The notes under the pieces were generated by a model. It saw nothing but the letters and a program-made list of their open reading frames with translations, was not told the origin of the DNA and searched no databases. From Paenibacillus_AB hodogayensis (GTDB taxonomy: Bacteria > Bacillota > Bacilli > Paenibacillales > NBRC-103111), in NCBI RefSeq assembly GCF_039536325.1, contig NZ_BAAAYO010000006.1, positions 62,001-126,000 on the forward strand: 64,000 nt of DNA. The letters are read 5' to 3'. The translations under genes were made by a program, and so were the position numbers. The number at the start of each line of letters is the position of its first letter. Positions within the stretch are counted from its first letter, which is position 1. Below are positions 8,987 to 16,942 of the stretch, one piece after another.

Positions 8987-9353
8987 GAATGAATTGCTAC
9001 CCCATTATAGCTTGGTGCTCCCGCCATTTACATGAATGAAACAATTATCCATTTGCATGATTTGCTGAAACGATAACAAATAACCCGAGCGGGCTGTGGA
9101 TAGCTCCGATCGGGTTTTGTTGTTCAGCCTTTACCAGAAAACTGCCCTTTGGCCAACGCCGCTGCCGGCAGTCAGGCTGCGCTTTGTCGTTCGTACGGCT
9201 TGAGCTGGAGCGAGAGCCGGCTACCCTTGATGTAACTTACGTTCGGGTGTATACAGAAATTGTACAAAACAAATACGTACCATTCGAAAATATTCAACTT
9301 GCTATTTAACCGTCCCGCCTTTCAAAAAAGCCGTGAAAATTCCAAAGCGCCAC
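8987..9353. other. Intergenic region upstream of the secreted-protein gene
   Basis: There is no intact gene here. It holds a TATAAT (minus strand, 9004-9009) for the secreted-protein gene and the hairpin at 9082-9116. A short minus-strand frame ending near 9175 encodes SYIKGSRLSLQLKPYERQ before a stop. That looks like the extreme C-terminus of a lost protein, but it has no recognisable start or family. Confidence 0.45.
9082..9116. terminator. Terminator-like hairpin in the leader side of the secreted-protein gene
   Basis: The arms AACCCGA and TCGGGTT are extended by partly complementary inner bases, and TTTTGTTGTT follows on the plus strand. No plus-strand gene precedes it. On the minus strand it lies about 75 bases beyond the presumed promoter side of the secreted-protein gene, so it may simply end transcription of the lost frame near 9175-9250. 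Confidence 0.45.
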
Positions 9354-9407
9354 AAAAAAAGCAGCGACAATCAAGGACACCCATACAAGGTCCAGGGTTG
9401 CCGCTGC
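9354..9407 (-). terminator. Intrinsic terminator after asd
   Basis: A 12-base stem (9361-9372 with 9396-9407, two G-U pairs) is followed on the minus strand by seven T. Confidence 0.8.
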
Positions 9408-9444
9408 ATCGTTTAACTTCCGAGCCATATTTCCTAAGCGCTGC

Positions 9445-10515
9445 TTATGACAGCAACCCCCGTGCGAGCATCGATTCCGCGAGCAGAACGGCGCCTTTTC
9501 CCGCACCCATCTTCGTATTGTGGGAGACCAGCACATACTTGACTCCGCCCAGTACCGGCTCCTCCTCCAACCTTCCCATACTGGTTGTCATTCCGCCTCC
9601 GAGTTCGCGATCCAAGCGAGGTTGAGGGCGAAAAGGGTCATCGAAAATATGAATCATGCGTTCCGGAGCGGAATGGAAGCCGCAGTTATCGAACGGATTA
9701 TAGCTATGGATGGCTTCTTTAATTTCAGATAAGCCGGCTTGTTTCTTCAAACCGACAAATACGGATTCCGTGTGCCCATCCAGCACGTTCGCTCTCGTAC
9801 ATATACAGTTGACGTTGATTTCCGCGGGTGTAATACCGTCGCCGGAATAATCGCCTAGTATTTTTAGAAGCTCTTTTCGTACTTTTCCTTCTTCGTTCGG
9901 GATGTACGGGATAATATTATCTAAAATATCCAATGTGCGTACCCCGGGACTTCTTCCCGCACCGCTAACCGATTGCATGGAAACCATAAGCACATTTTGA
10001 ATGCCAAAACGCTCATGAAGCGGTTTTAACGTTATGGCCAGCCCGGTAACCGTACAGTTGGGAACAGCCAGCACGTATCCCCTCCAACCCCGTTCTTGCT
10101 GCTGCTTGCGAATCAAATCGGCATGATCGTCGTTCACTCCGGTTATGAGGAGCGGAGTATCGTCGAAATAACGAAAAGCGGATGCCGTCGAAAAGGTCGG
10201 AGTCGTCTGAGCAAACCAAGGCTCCAATTGCTTGGCAAGATCGGATTCGATCGCCGTAAAAATAACATCGACGGTGTCCGGACGAAAATCCTTGGAAGAG
10301 ACGACCGGAACGTCCAACATGTCATCCGGAACGGGCGTATGTTGCGTCCATCTGGACGAACCGTCGGATTCCAATAACGCTTGCTTATAAGTGCTCAACG
10401 TTCTGGATGTAACCATAACGTCAACTTGAAAATTCGGGTGATTGGATAAAGCCTGCACGAACTGTTGTCCGGCCATTCCCGTTGCTCCAACAATTGCCGC
10501 TCTTAACCGAGACAT
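9445..10515 (-). CDS. asd: Aspartate-semialdehyde dehydrogenase, archaeal/fungal type
   Basis: It reduces L-4-aspartyl phosphate to L-aspartate 4-semialdehyde with NADPH, the branch point to lysine/diaminopimelate, threonine and methionine. The N-terminus has the dinucleotide site AAIVGATGMAGQQF. The active-site cysteine is in VPNCTVTGLAITLKPL near residue 150, and SVSGAGRSPGV follows. The Asn-Cys-Thr context and the length (about 356) fit the archaeal/yeast class rather than the common bacterial Asd. The start is the ATG at 10515 with AAGGAGTG upstream; a GTG nine bases earlier lies inside that ribosome site. The gene is monocistronic, with a T-box leader upstream and its own terminator. Confidence 0.93.
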   Translation of the reverse strand: MSRLRAAIVGATGMAGQQFVQALSNHPNFQVDVMVTSRTLSTYKQALLESDGSSRWTQHTPVPDDMLDVPVVSSKDFRPDTVDVIFTAIESDLAKQLEPWFAQTTPTFSTASAFRYFDDTPLLITGVNDDHADLIRKQQQERGWRGYVLAVPNCTVTGLAITLKPLHERFGIQNVLMVSMQSVSGAGRSPGVRTLDILDNIIPYIPNEEGKVRKELLKILGDYSGDGITPAEINVNCICTRANVLDGHTESVFVGLKKQAGLSEIKEAIHSYNPFDNCGFHSAPERMIHIFDDPFRPQPRLDRELGGGMTTSMGRLEEEPVLGGVKYVLVSHNTKMGAGKGAVLLAESMLARGLLS

Positions 10516-10568
10516 AGAAATCACTCCTTGGTTTAATATTAATCGGTCCGACTCGCGATAGCGGAAAT

Positions 10569-10850
10569 AAAAAAAATCCCACCCCCAAGACTATAGTCTC
10601 AGGGACGAGATTTGTATGCTCGTGGTACCACCCGGGTTCGCCGATATGTCGCCATATCCGCCTCTTCAAGTACGGCATCTTCAAGGAAGATGCTTATACT
10701 CTAGCTCTATAACAGGAGCTCCTGTTACGCCATCCCCTCTTCGGATCCGGCGTACTGCTCAGAGGCTTTCTTCAATCAAGAATTCTTCGCTCCTTTTCAG
10801 CTGCCGGAGCTCTCTGTGGAAGAACGCTTCAATTTACTTTTCTCTTCATC
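10569..10850 (-). promoter_or_regulatory. T-box riboswitch leader of asd
   Basis: On the minus strand the conserved T-box GGGTGGTACCACG (complement of 10622-10634) is followed by a terminator hairpin (10576-10611) and eight T (10569-10576). A CTCTGAGC stretch and long helices upstream fit stem I. Uncharged tRNA should stabilise the antiterminator and allow asd transcription. Just before CCTCTGAG the leader reads GAAGAAAG, so a lysine AAA or AAG specifier is possible, but I cannot fix the specifier without folding. Confidence 0.85.
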
Positions 10851-10930
10851 GCATTTTTTGAAATATTGAAAACAGGATATCAAGGAATTGAAGTAGAGTA
10901 AAGATATTTTTGCTTTTTTTTCGTTTTTCG

Positions 10931-11902
10931 TTACCGGCGTCCGCCGCTTCCGAAAGGTCTGTCAAATATAAACGACTCGCTTGCGTCATTCAGCTCTCGC
11001 ATAACGTCTTCGGACAAATCGAGCTGCACCGCCTTCAAGTTGTCGTCGATTTGCGATTCGCGGGTAGCGCCGGCAATGACCGTGCATACGGTCGGCTTGT
11101 GCATGAGCCAGGCGAGAGAAAGAGCGGTAGCGGTCGTCCCGATCTCAGCCGCAATCTGGACCACCCGGTCGCCAAGCTTCATCCGGTCGACATCCATGCG
11201 GTCTGCAAAATTCGGATTTTTCTCCAACTGCGAGCCGCTTGGAACGGAGCCCCCGGCATATTTGCCGGTCAAGATGCCTCCTGCCAGGGGGAAATAAGGG
11301 ATTAGTCCGATTCCCTGATCCAGGCAGAAAGGCACCAACTCCCTTTCCGCTCCGCGGTCGGCAAGCGAATAACCCGGTTGAACCGTTACGTAAGCGTTCA
11401 AGCCTTGGCTTTTACTGACTGCCAATGCTTTCATCATTTGCCACGCCGAGTAGTTGGATGCGCCGATGTATCTCACCTTGCCGGAGGTAATCAGATCGTC
11501 CAATGCCCGAAGCGTCTCTTCAAGCGGAGTTTTCGGATCGAAAGCGTGAATTTGATACAAATCGACGTAATCGGTGCGCAGACGGCGCAAGCTTCCTTCC
11601 AGCTCCCGGATAATATGATAACGCGAGGAGCCGCTGTCGTTTGGCCCTTGTCCCCGCTTCATCCCGGCCTTCGTTGCCAGAATCACCTCTTCGCGCCGGC
11701 CTTCGAACGCTTCGCCGATAATTTCTTCGGATTTCGTTCCGGTGTAGATGTTAGCCGTATCGATGAAATTAATTCCATGAGCTGCGGCATGATGGAGTAC
11801 ACGGATGGACGTCTCTTTATCGGCACGACCGCCGAACGCATTCGTGCCCAACCCCAGAATCGAAACCTGCAAACCGCTTGTTCCCAAACTCCGATATCGC
11901 AT
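10931..11902 (-). CDS. Aldo/keto reductase
   Basis: A 323-residue NADPH-dependent TIM-barrel oxidoreductase. The catalytic tetrad is visible: Asp in FIDTANIYTG, Tyr in the same motif, Lys in LATKAGMK and His in YQIHAFD. The cofactor-binding end reads VIAGATRESQIDDNLKA. The start is the ATG at 11902 (MRYRSLGTSG) with AGGAGG eight bases upstream; upstream in-frame ATGs have no such site. It belongs to the general stress/aldehyde-detoxifying branch, and the physiological substrate is unknown. The gene is divergent from the SRAP gene. Confidence 0.9.
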   Translation of the reverse strand: MRYRSLGTSGLQVSILGLGTNAFGGRADKETSIRVLHHAAAHGINFIDTANIYTGTKSEEIIGEAFEGRREEVILATKAGMKRGQGPNDSGSSRYHIIRELEGSLRRLRTDYVDLYQIHAFDPKTPLEETLRALDDLITSGKVRYIGASNYSAWQMMKALAVSKSQGLNAYVTVQPGYSLADRGAERELVPFCLDQGIGLIPYFPLAGGILTGKYAGGSVPSGSQLEKNPNFADRMDVDRMKLGDRVVQIAAEIGTTATALSLAWLMHKPTVCTVIAGATRESQIDDNLKAVQLDLSEDVMRELNDASESFIFDRPFGSGGRR

Positions 11903-12066
11903 TCCAAATTCCTCCTGTTCTCTCGCGCCATAGCTGCAGATTGGATTTCCACTCCCAAATAACATTCTACAAAATCCATTGAATTCCTGTGCTCGAGCCG
12001 AGACAAGGCTCACGATTTGTATTTTCTCGATATTTTAGCGAAAATAGAGATGAGGTGAACGATAAC

Positions 12067-12762
12067 ATGTGCGGACGATTTACGATAACGGTTACGATCG
12101 AGGAGCTTCTTCTGCGGTACGGCATCGATGCGGCTTCCAGCCTGTTCCACGAGCCGAGATACAATATCGCTCCCGGGCAGCCGGTGCCGGCGGTGATTAG
12201 CGACGGAATACGCAACCGGATCGGCCCCCTGATGTGGGGGCTCGTCCCGGAATGGCTCGGCGAAGCTTCGAAAGGGCCGCCCTTGTTCAATGCGCGGGGG
12301 GAGACGGTCGCGGAGAAGCCGGCTTTCCGGACGGCTTTTCGGCAAAAGCGCTGTCTCGTCCCGGCAGACAGCTTCTACGAATGGAAGAAAAGCAGCGATG
12401 GCAAACGCAAGCAGCCGATGCGCATTCTGCTCAAGGACGGCTCGCTCTTCTCGATGGCCGGCTTGTATGAATCGTGGACAACGCCGGACGGACGCAAAAT
12501 ATCCACCTGCACCGTCATTACGACTACTCCGAACGAGCTGATGGCCGATATTCACGACCGGATGCCGGTTATTTTGCGCAACCGGGACGATGAACGGAAA
12601 TGGCTGGACAAAAGCCAAAAAGCCGAGCAGCTAATGATGCTGCTTCAGCCTTATCCTACCGAAGAGATGCAGGCCTATCCCGTCTCCAGTACAGTTGGCA
12701 ACGTTCGAAACGATACGGAGGCATGCATATTGCGGGTACCGGAGCTTTTACCTCCCCTATAG
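12067..12762 (+). CDS. yedK: SOS response-associated peptidase family protein (SRAP/HMCES-like)
   Basis: A 231-residue protein that in this family crosslinks to abasic sites in single-stranded DNA through the N-terminal cysteine left after Met removal. The sequence begins MCGRFTITV, and the other family marks follow in order: YNIAPGQ, WGLVPEW, FNARGET (catalytic Asn), ADSFYEWKK (catalytic Glu), and IHDRMPVIL (catalytic His). The start is fixed by Cys2 and by AGGTGA nine bases upstream; the frame stays open further upstream but lacks support. It protects abasic sites during replication. Confidence 0.93.
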   Translation: MCGRFTITVTIEELLLRYGIDAASSLFHEPRYNIAPGQPVPAVISDGIRNRIGPLMWGLVPEWLGEASKGPPLFNARGETVAEKPAFRTAFRQKRCLVPADSFYEWKKSSDGKRKQPMRILLKDGSLFSMAGLYESWTTPDGRKISTCTVITTTPNELMADIHDRMPVILRNRDDERKWLDKSQKAEQLMMLLQPYPTEEMQAYPVSSTVGNVRNDTEACILRVPELLPPL

Positions 12763-12782
12763 CCCTTCTGGCTTGCCGCTGT

Positions 12783-14012
12783 TCAACGGTCGCGCCAGTT
12801 CCACAACCGCACCTCGCCGACGTGGAAATCGCGAATCCACGACTCCTCGCGCAGCTTCAACAGCTCCTTGACCGGGCCGGTGACGACGGCCCCGTATAGC
12901 TGGACGCCATTCTCTTCGACATAACCGACCGCTGCGTCAATGTCGGTGAAAGGGGCCGTTTTACGGGCAATCGACCGGTACTCTTGCAGCAAACGAAGCG
13001 TCTTGAGAAAGTTTTCGTTGCGCAACGCCCCGCTTCCGTAAGCGGCTACCGACGGGTACGACCCTCCGCTCGACACGATTTTGCCGAACAGGCCCGACCG
13101 TTTTTCTTCGTAATGCTCGATCTTGAGATCGTCCGGATGCCACATCGGCCGATACGGAAATCCGACGGGAAACGCCACTGCACCGCCGTAACTCCGGTAC
13201 GATTCCGGACCGGTATTGACGGCAAACCAGACGGGCAGCAGGTTCGCGGGCTCGAATCGGGCGAGCAGCTCGTCCGTAGCGAACAGCCGGTCGAATGAAA
13301 GGTACGCTTCGGCGACGGTCCCTTCGGGAAGCTTCTCCAAAGTTTTCCATCCCGTCTGATCCTGCTCTTCTTTCCGGCGCTCCACCCCCTCGTGAGCATC
13401 CGCAGAAAGATTGTAACCCGGATGGCGGAACGTATAGAAACCCGTATTCCCTTCTTCGAGACGCGTCTCCTGAGGAACCGAAGCGCCCCCTAACAGAAAC
13501 TTCATGGAGAAATCGCCGACGGCATAGTCCTTGTCTCCCACCTGCTTGTTCATTTTGCCGGATAAATTCAGCGTAAGCATGTTACTCTGGCTGTTCACAT
13601 TAAGCGATACGTTAGGCCGGGAGACGGCAACCGTCGAAACGACAATGTCCCGGTACATCGTCCTGCGTTCCGGATTGCCGCTGTCGTAATACAGGGAGGT
13701 CAGAACGGAACCGACGATCATGACGATAATCAGCAGAGCCAGCACATTCCACGTAGTGACGATGCGAGCCCTCCACTTGCCCTTGCGTAAAATACGCTTC
13801 TCGTCGATTGGCGTTTCCGGCTCGGCAGGGTATCCGGCCCGCTGCGATTCGGGCAGGGCGGCTGCCTGCTTTCGGTCCCCTCCCATCGCGTCCTCCAAAT
13901 ACGTCTGATACGCCTCCATTTTATCCATTTCCCGCTCGACTTCTTCCCTTTCGCTCTCCGGCAAAGTGCCGTCCGCATACTGCTTCAACTTGCGCCTGAA
14001 TTCCTCGCTCAT
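12783..14012 (-). CDS. Membrane anti-sigma factor for the adjacent ECF sigma factor
   Basis: A 409-residue single-pass membrane protein. Residues 1-80 are cytosolic and charged (EREEVEREMDKMEAYQTYL) and should bind the sigma factor. A transmembrane helix (VLALLIIVMIVGSVLTSLYY) lies near 88-108, followed by about 300 extracytoplasmic residues. The C-terminal segment (YGAVVTGPVKEL...VRLWNWRDR) matches the sigma-factor-regulator C-terminal type seen with SigM-like anti-sigmas, and closely resembles the second anti-sigma in this window (53120-54232). The ATG overlaps the sigma gene stop by four bases (ATGA), so the two are translationally coupled. Confidence 0.85.
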   Translation of the reverse strand: MSEEFRRKLKQYADGTLPESEREEVEREMDKMEAYQTYLEDAMGGDRKQAAALPESQRAGYPAEPETPIDEKRILRKGKWRARIVTTWNVLALLIIVMIVGSVLTSLYYDSGNPERRTMYRDIVVSTVAVSRPNVSLNVNSQSNMLTLNLSGKMNKQVGDKDYAVGDFSMKFLLGGASVPQETRLEEGNTGFYTFRHPGYNLSADAHEGVERRKEEQDQTGWKTLEKLPEGTVAEAYLSFDRLFATDELLARFEPANLLPVWFAVNTGPESYRSYGGAVAFPVGFPYRPMWHPDDLKIEHYEEKRSGLFGKIVSSGGSYPSVAAYGSGALRNENFLKTLRLLQEYRSIARKTAPFTDIDAAVGYVEENGVQLYGAVVTGPVKELLKLREESWIRDFHVGEVRLWNWRDR

Positions 14013-14509
14013 CGTTCCACGTCCTTTCGTTCGGCCTCGCGCAGCCGCTGCCTGGCCCGGAACAGCAGCACCTTGAAGTGGGACAGGCTGACGCCCATCC
14101 GTTCAGCCGCCTCCTGGTATGACAGCCCGCGAAAATCGTACAGCAGCAGCGCGTCCCTCTGTTTGTCCGGAAGCTGTGCGATAGCCCTTCCCAGCTCGTG
14201 CCGACGCTCATCCCGCAGCGCCGCCTTCTCCGGCGTATCGGAATGGCCGCGGTTCCGGAAATAGTCCGGTCCCTGCACGCTGCTGCGGCTCTCCTTGCGT
14301 CTGTAGTCCACAAACGCATTGTAGGCGACGCGGAACAGCCATGGCTTGATCTTCTCTTCCCGGCAGTCCTCCAAATATAAATAAGCGCGGTAGAACGTCT
14401 CTTGCATCAGATCTTCCGCCGCATGATGGTCGTAACAGAGGGAGAGCAGATAACGGTAAACATCCTTCATATAATGCCGGTATAATTCATCCAGATGATT
14501 TGGCTTCAT
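14009..14509 (-). CDS. ECF-type RNA polymerase sigma factor (SigM-like)
   Basis: A 166-residue sigma-70 family protein with only regions 2 and 4. Region 2 reads YKDVYRYLLSLC-like through AAEDLMQETFYRAYLYL and WLFRVAYNAFVDYRRK. Region 4 is LPDKQRDALLLYDFRGLSYQEAAERMGVSLSHFKVLLFRARQRL, with its helix-turn-helix. The ATG at 14509 (MKPNHLDEL) has GGGAGGG directly upstream; a longer in-frame reading would start upstream of the promoter. The promoter just upstream has ECF form, so autoregulation is likely. The anti-sigma gene follows with a four-base overlap. Confidence 0.9.
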   Translation of the reverse strand: MKPNHLDELYRHYMKDVYRYLLSLCYDHHAAEDLMQETFYRAYLYLEDCREEKIKPWLFRVAYNAFVDYRRKESRSSVQGPDYFRNRGHSDTPEKAALRDERRHELGRAIAQLPDKQRDALLLYDFRGLSYQEAAERMGVSLSHFKVLLFRARQRLREAERKDVER

Positions 14510-14529
14510 CCCCTCCCTCCCAATCGAAC

Positions 14530-14555
14530 TACGTACGGATAAACGAAAAGTTACA
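14530..14555 (-). promoter_or_regulatory. ECF-type promoter of the sigma/anti-sigma operon
   Basis: On the minus strand TGTAAC, a 16-base spacer and CGTA lie 21 bases before the sigma start. The layout resembles the TGAAAC-N16-CGTC family recognised by SigM/SigW-type factors, and the same layout precedes the second ECF gene (54772-54798). Confidence 0.65.
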
Positions 14556-14606
14556 GACGCAGCTAAAATGTTCAAGTATCGTACACCGTTACTTTTCCTA
14601 TCATGC

Positions 14607-14628
14607 AAAAGACCGCCTCGCGGCGGCC
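14607..14628 (-). terminator. Intrinsic terminator after the siderophore-binding protein gene
   Basis: A stem of GGCCGCC/GGCGGTC with a four-base loop is followed by TTTT on the minus strand. Confidence 0.65.
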
Positions 14629-14687
14629 TTGCCTCATCGTTATCCAGCTCTTCCTTGCTTTTACATCATCCGAACTCCGAGATACCG

Positions 14688-15665
14688 TTATTTTTTCCCC
14701 ATCGCCTTGACGATTTCCTCGATACCGTCGATTTTGGCGAGCGCCATCGGGCCGGGCAGCGAAGGATCGGCCAGCTCGTACACCTGATTGGCGCGAACCG
14801 CCTTCAGGCTGTTCCATACTTTGTTGTCCTTGAGCGCTTCCTTGACCCCTCCTTGGACGGGAGTTTGCCAGTTGTTGATAATGAACAGATGGTCCGGATC
14901 GAGCGCGGCCAAGCTCTCCAGCGACAATTGCCCCGTTGTTTTGCTGCCTTCCACAGGCTTCAGACCCAACCCTTTGTAGAACGGATCGAACCGCCCGTCA
15001 TTCCATGTCGTGAACTGCTCCTTGCCGCTATACATGGCGAACAGCACCGGTTCGTCCTTGCGAAAGGCCAGCTTTTCTTTGTACTCCGCGGATTTGCGGT
15101 CAAATTCGGCCAGCACGGCCTTCGCCTTTTCCTCCTTGCCGATCGTTTCGGCCAGCTGCAGCAGCGTCTCGCGCCAGTCTCCGGCTTGCGGGAAGACGAC
15201 TGTGGGGGCGATCTGCGATAGCCTGTCGTACTGCTCCTTCATATCGTCCGCGGCGATAATAAGGTCGGGCTGAACGGCCAACAATTTCTCCAGATCAACC
15301 TGCATGCCCAGATCGGCGATCGTCTTGCCGGTCAAACGCTTGCTCAGGCTCGGAAAATTGCGCTGAATCGTGGATACGCCCTGCGCAGCCATAGGATATT
15401 CGTCCAGCACCGCCAAATAGTCGACGAAGGCGATATAGGGCGTAGCGATCTTAAGCGGTTTGGCCGGAATAGCCGTTTTCCCCGCCAGATGCGTCACCGT
15501 TCGCGGAAAAGCCGTCGCCTTCTGCTGGCCCGGATCGGCTGTGCCCTGCGCGTTGGAGACAGGAGGCGTCGTTCCGTTCTGATGATTTGCCGTACCTGCA
15601 TCGGAGCAGGCTGTCGTCCAGACGATCGCTGTCAAGACGAGGAGGAGCCCTGCTTGTTTGACCAT
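14688..15665 (-). CDS. Iron-siderophore-binding lipoprotein 1 (Fe3+ ABC transport SBP)
   Basis: A 325-residue FhuD/BtuF-like periplasmic-binding-fold protein tethered outside the membrane by lipidation. The signal peptide ends in VWTTACSDAG, with Cys as the lipid site. Family marks are AIPAKPLKIAT near 70, DLGMQVDLEKLLAVQPDLII, and the late LDPDHLFIINN stretch. I choose the ATG at 15665 (MVKQAGLLL) because it gives a proper signal peptide and has AAGGGGA upstream; the longer frame begins in the Fur box. A Fur box (15695-15709) and a direct-repeat activator motif (15752-15782) lie upstream. No permease gene accompanies it. Confidence 0.88.
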   Translation of the reverse strand: MVKQAGLLLVLTAIVWTTACSDAGTANHQNGTTPPVSNAQGTADPGQQKATAFPRTVTHLAGKTAIPAKPLKIATPYIAFVDYLAVLDEYPMAAQGVSTIQRNFPSLSKRLTGKTIADLGMQVDLEKLLAVQPDLIIAADDMKEQYDRLSQIAPTVVFPQAGDWRETLLQLAETIGKEEKAKAVLAEFDRKSAEYKEKLAFRKDEPVLFAMYSGKEQFTTWNDGRFDPFYKGLGLKPVEGSKTTGQLSLESLAALDPDHLFIINNWQTPVQGGVKEALKDNKVWNSLKAVRANQVYELADPSLPGPMALAKIDGIEEIVKAMGKK

Positions 15666-15694
15666 GTCGTTTCGATTCCCCTTCTTGATATAAA

Positions 15695-15709
15695 TGAGAT
15701 TGATTATCA
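15695..15709 (-). promoter_or_regulatory. Fur box upstream of siderophore-binding protein 1
   Basis: On the plus strand it reads TGAGATTGATTATCA. This matches the 7-1-7 Fur pattern as written in the better boxes of this window except for one base. A further ATTATCA half-site follows at 15717-15723. Confidence 0.7.
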
Positions 15710-15751
15710 ACGAGAATTATCATACGGCAGCGGTATGCCCCCATGCGACCA

Positions 15752-15782
15752 GTTGGCGGAATCGGCTGCTGGTTGGACGGAT
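15752..15782 (-). promoter_or_regulatory. Probable AraC/PchR-type activator site A (direct repeat)
   Basis: GTTGGCGGAAT and GTTGGACGGAT are repeated 20-21 bases apart, 87-117 bases upstream of the binding-protein start and beyond its Fur box. The core GGTTGNRCGGAT recurs at 22555-22565 and 24996-25007 upstream of the other iron genes. Confidence 0.6.
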
Positions 15783-15799
15783 AAAATTGCCGGAACAAC

Positions 15800-15823
15800 A
15801 AAAAATCGCTCCTGCGAGCGATT
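15800..15823 (-). terminator. Intrinsic terminator after AraC regulator 1
   Basis: AATCGCTC and GAGCGATT pair perfectly around a four-base loop. On the minus strand the 3' arm runs into TTTTTT. Confidence 0.8.
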
Positions 15824-15854
15824 CGAATCGTTGCAATATAGATTGTTGCAGCAG

Positions 15855-16820
15855 TCAGGGGCGGAACTGGCCGGGATTGAAGCCATATTTGTCCCGGAAC
15901 GCCTCGGCGAAATAGCTGGCGTTCGCATAACCGACCGCACAGGCGATTTCGTTCACATTCATCTGTCCCTGCTGGAGCAGCAGGAACGCCTTTTCCAGCC
16001 TTTTGTCACGCAAATAGCCGAAGACGGTCGTTCCATACACGGCCTTGAACCCGACCTTCAGCTTGTAATCGTTAAGTCCGATCAGACGGGATAAACCGAT
16101 CAACGACGGCGGATCGGTCATGCGCTCCATCATCATGTCGCGAGCCTGGCGTATTTTATCTACGTCGCTTCGCGACAAATTCGGATGCGCGGGCGGATCT
16201 TCGGCTAAAAACGAGCGGAAAGCCATAGAAAGAAGCTCGAGCACGCAGCATTCCGTCTCGATATTGCGCATCCCGGGCGTTTGCGACGCTTGCAGCAGCC
16301 GCTCCACGATGACGCCCGCAGCCGGACTGATCGCTTCCCGGAATAGCCGAAACGCGCTGCGCCCTAATATCCGCGAAAAATCGGCGGAACCCGCTTCACC
16401 GTCTTTGCCCAGAAATCGTTGAAACGCGGACACCGGAATGCCGATTCCGAGCATGTGCCATGGCTCGTTTTCCTTAAACCAGAACCGCGCTTCCCCGGGC
16501 TTCATAAATTGCAGCGTGCAGTCGCCCCGCGCATATTCGTACGTCGAACCGCCGACCTGCAATTCCCGAGAGCCTTGCAGGCAGTAATTAAGCTCGACCA
16601 TCGGTACATCGGTCTCTAATGGCATCCCGAAGCGGCGGGAGAATGTCACATTGGCAATCGCGACACTCATATCGTCACGCGGCACCAGTCGCAGCATGTA
16701 GCCGTTCCCCAGCTGCGGGCGCAGCCGCACGAAGCCGTTCGTCTCCGAGCTCGATCCGGAAACGCCAAGATTGTCAAAAAACTGGTTAAAATTTTCATGA
16801 ATTCCGCCGCCGTTCATCAT
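15855..16820 (-). CDS. AraC-family regulator 1, PchR/Btr-like siderophore sensor
   Basis: A 321-residue cytosolic regulator. The N-terminal two thirds form the ligand-sensing half, with the PchR-like signature LNYCLQGSRELQVGG. The C-terminal tandem helix-turn-helix contains LSRLIGLNDYKLKVGFKAVYGTTVFGYLRDKRLEKA and ACAVGYANASYFAEAFRDKYGFNPGQFRP. The IGLNDYKLK...FGYLR form is the hallmark of PchR-type regulators that bind ferri-siderophore. The gene has a perfect Fur box upstream and its own terminator, and lies just upstream of binding-protein gene 1 on the same strand. It probably activates the genes carrying the direct-repeat sites. Confidence 0.88.
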   Translation of the reverse strand: MMNGGGIHENFNQFFDNLGVSGSSSETNGFVRLRPQLGNGYMLRLVPRDDMSVAIANVTFSRRFGMPLETDVPMVELNYCLQGSRELQVGGSTYEYARGDCTLQFMKPGEARFWFKENEPWHMLGIGIPVSAFQRFLGKDGEAGSADFSRILGRSAFRLFREAISPAAGVIVERLLQASQTPGMRNIETECCVLELLSMAFRSFLAEDPPAHPNLSRSDVDKIRQARDMMMERMTDPPSLIGLSRLIGLNDYKLKVGFKAVYGTTVFGYLRDKRLEKAFLLLQQGQMNVNEIACAVGYANASYFAEAFRDKYGFNPGQFRP

Positions 16821-16859
16821 CCTGCCCCCGGTCGATACTTTCTGGTTACTGACAGAAAG

Positions 16860-16874
16860 TGATAATCATTCTCA
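16860..16874 (-). promoter_or_regulatory. Fur box upstream of AraC regulator 1
   Basis: TGATAATCATTCTCA, a 7-1-7 Fur site, lies 40-54 bases before the start codon, where it would overlap the promoter. Confidence 0.85.
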
Positions 16875-16942
16875 TTATATCGAAACCGGGTTCATTTGAC
16901 TATCCCTATTCGGTCAAGCAGGCAGACCCCACTTCTCGGTCG

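Noticed and set aside
15781..15803. AAAATTGCCGGAACAACAAAA as a third repeat of activator site A
   Set aside because: CCGGA lacks the GGTTG half and the 20-21 base phase, and the DNA belongs to the terminator of the regulator gene.
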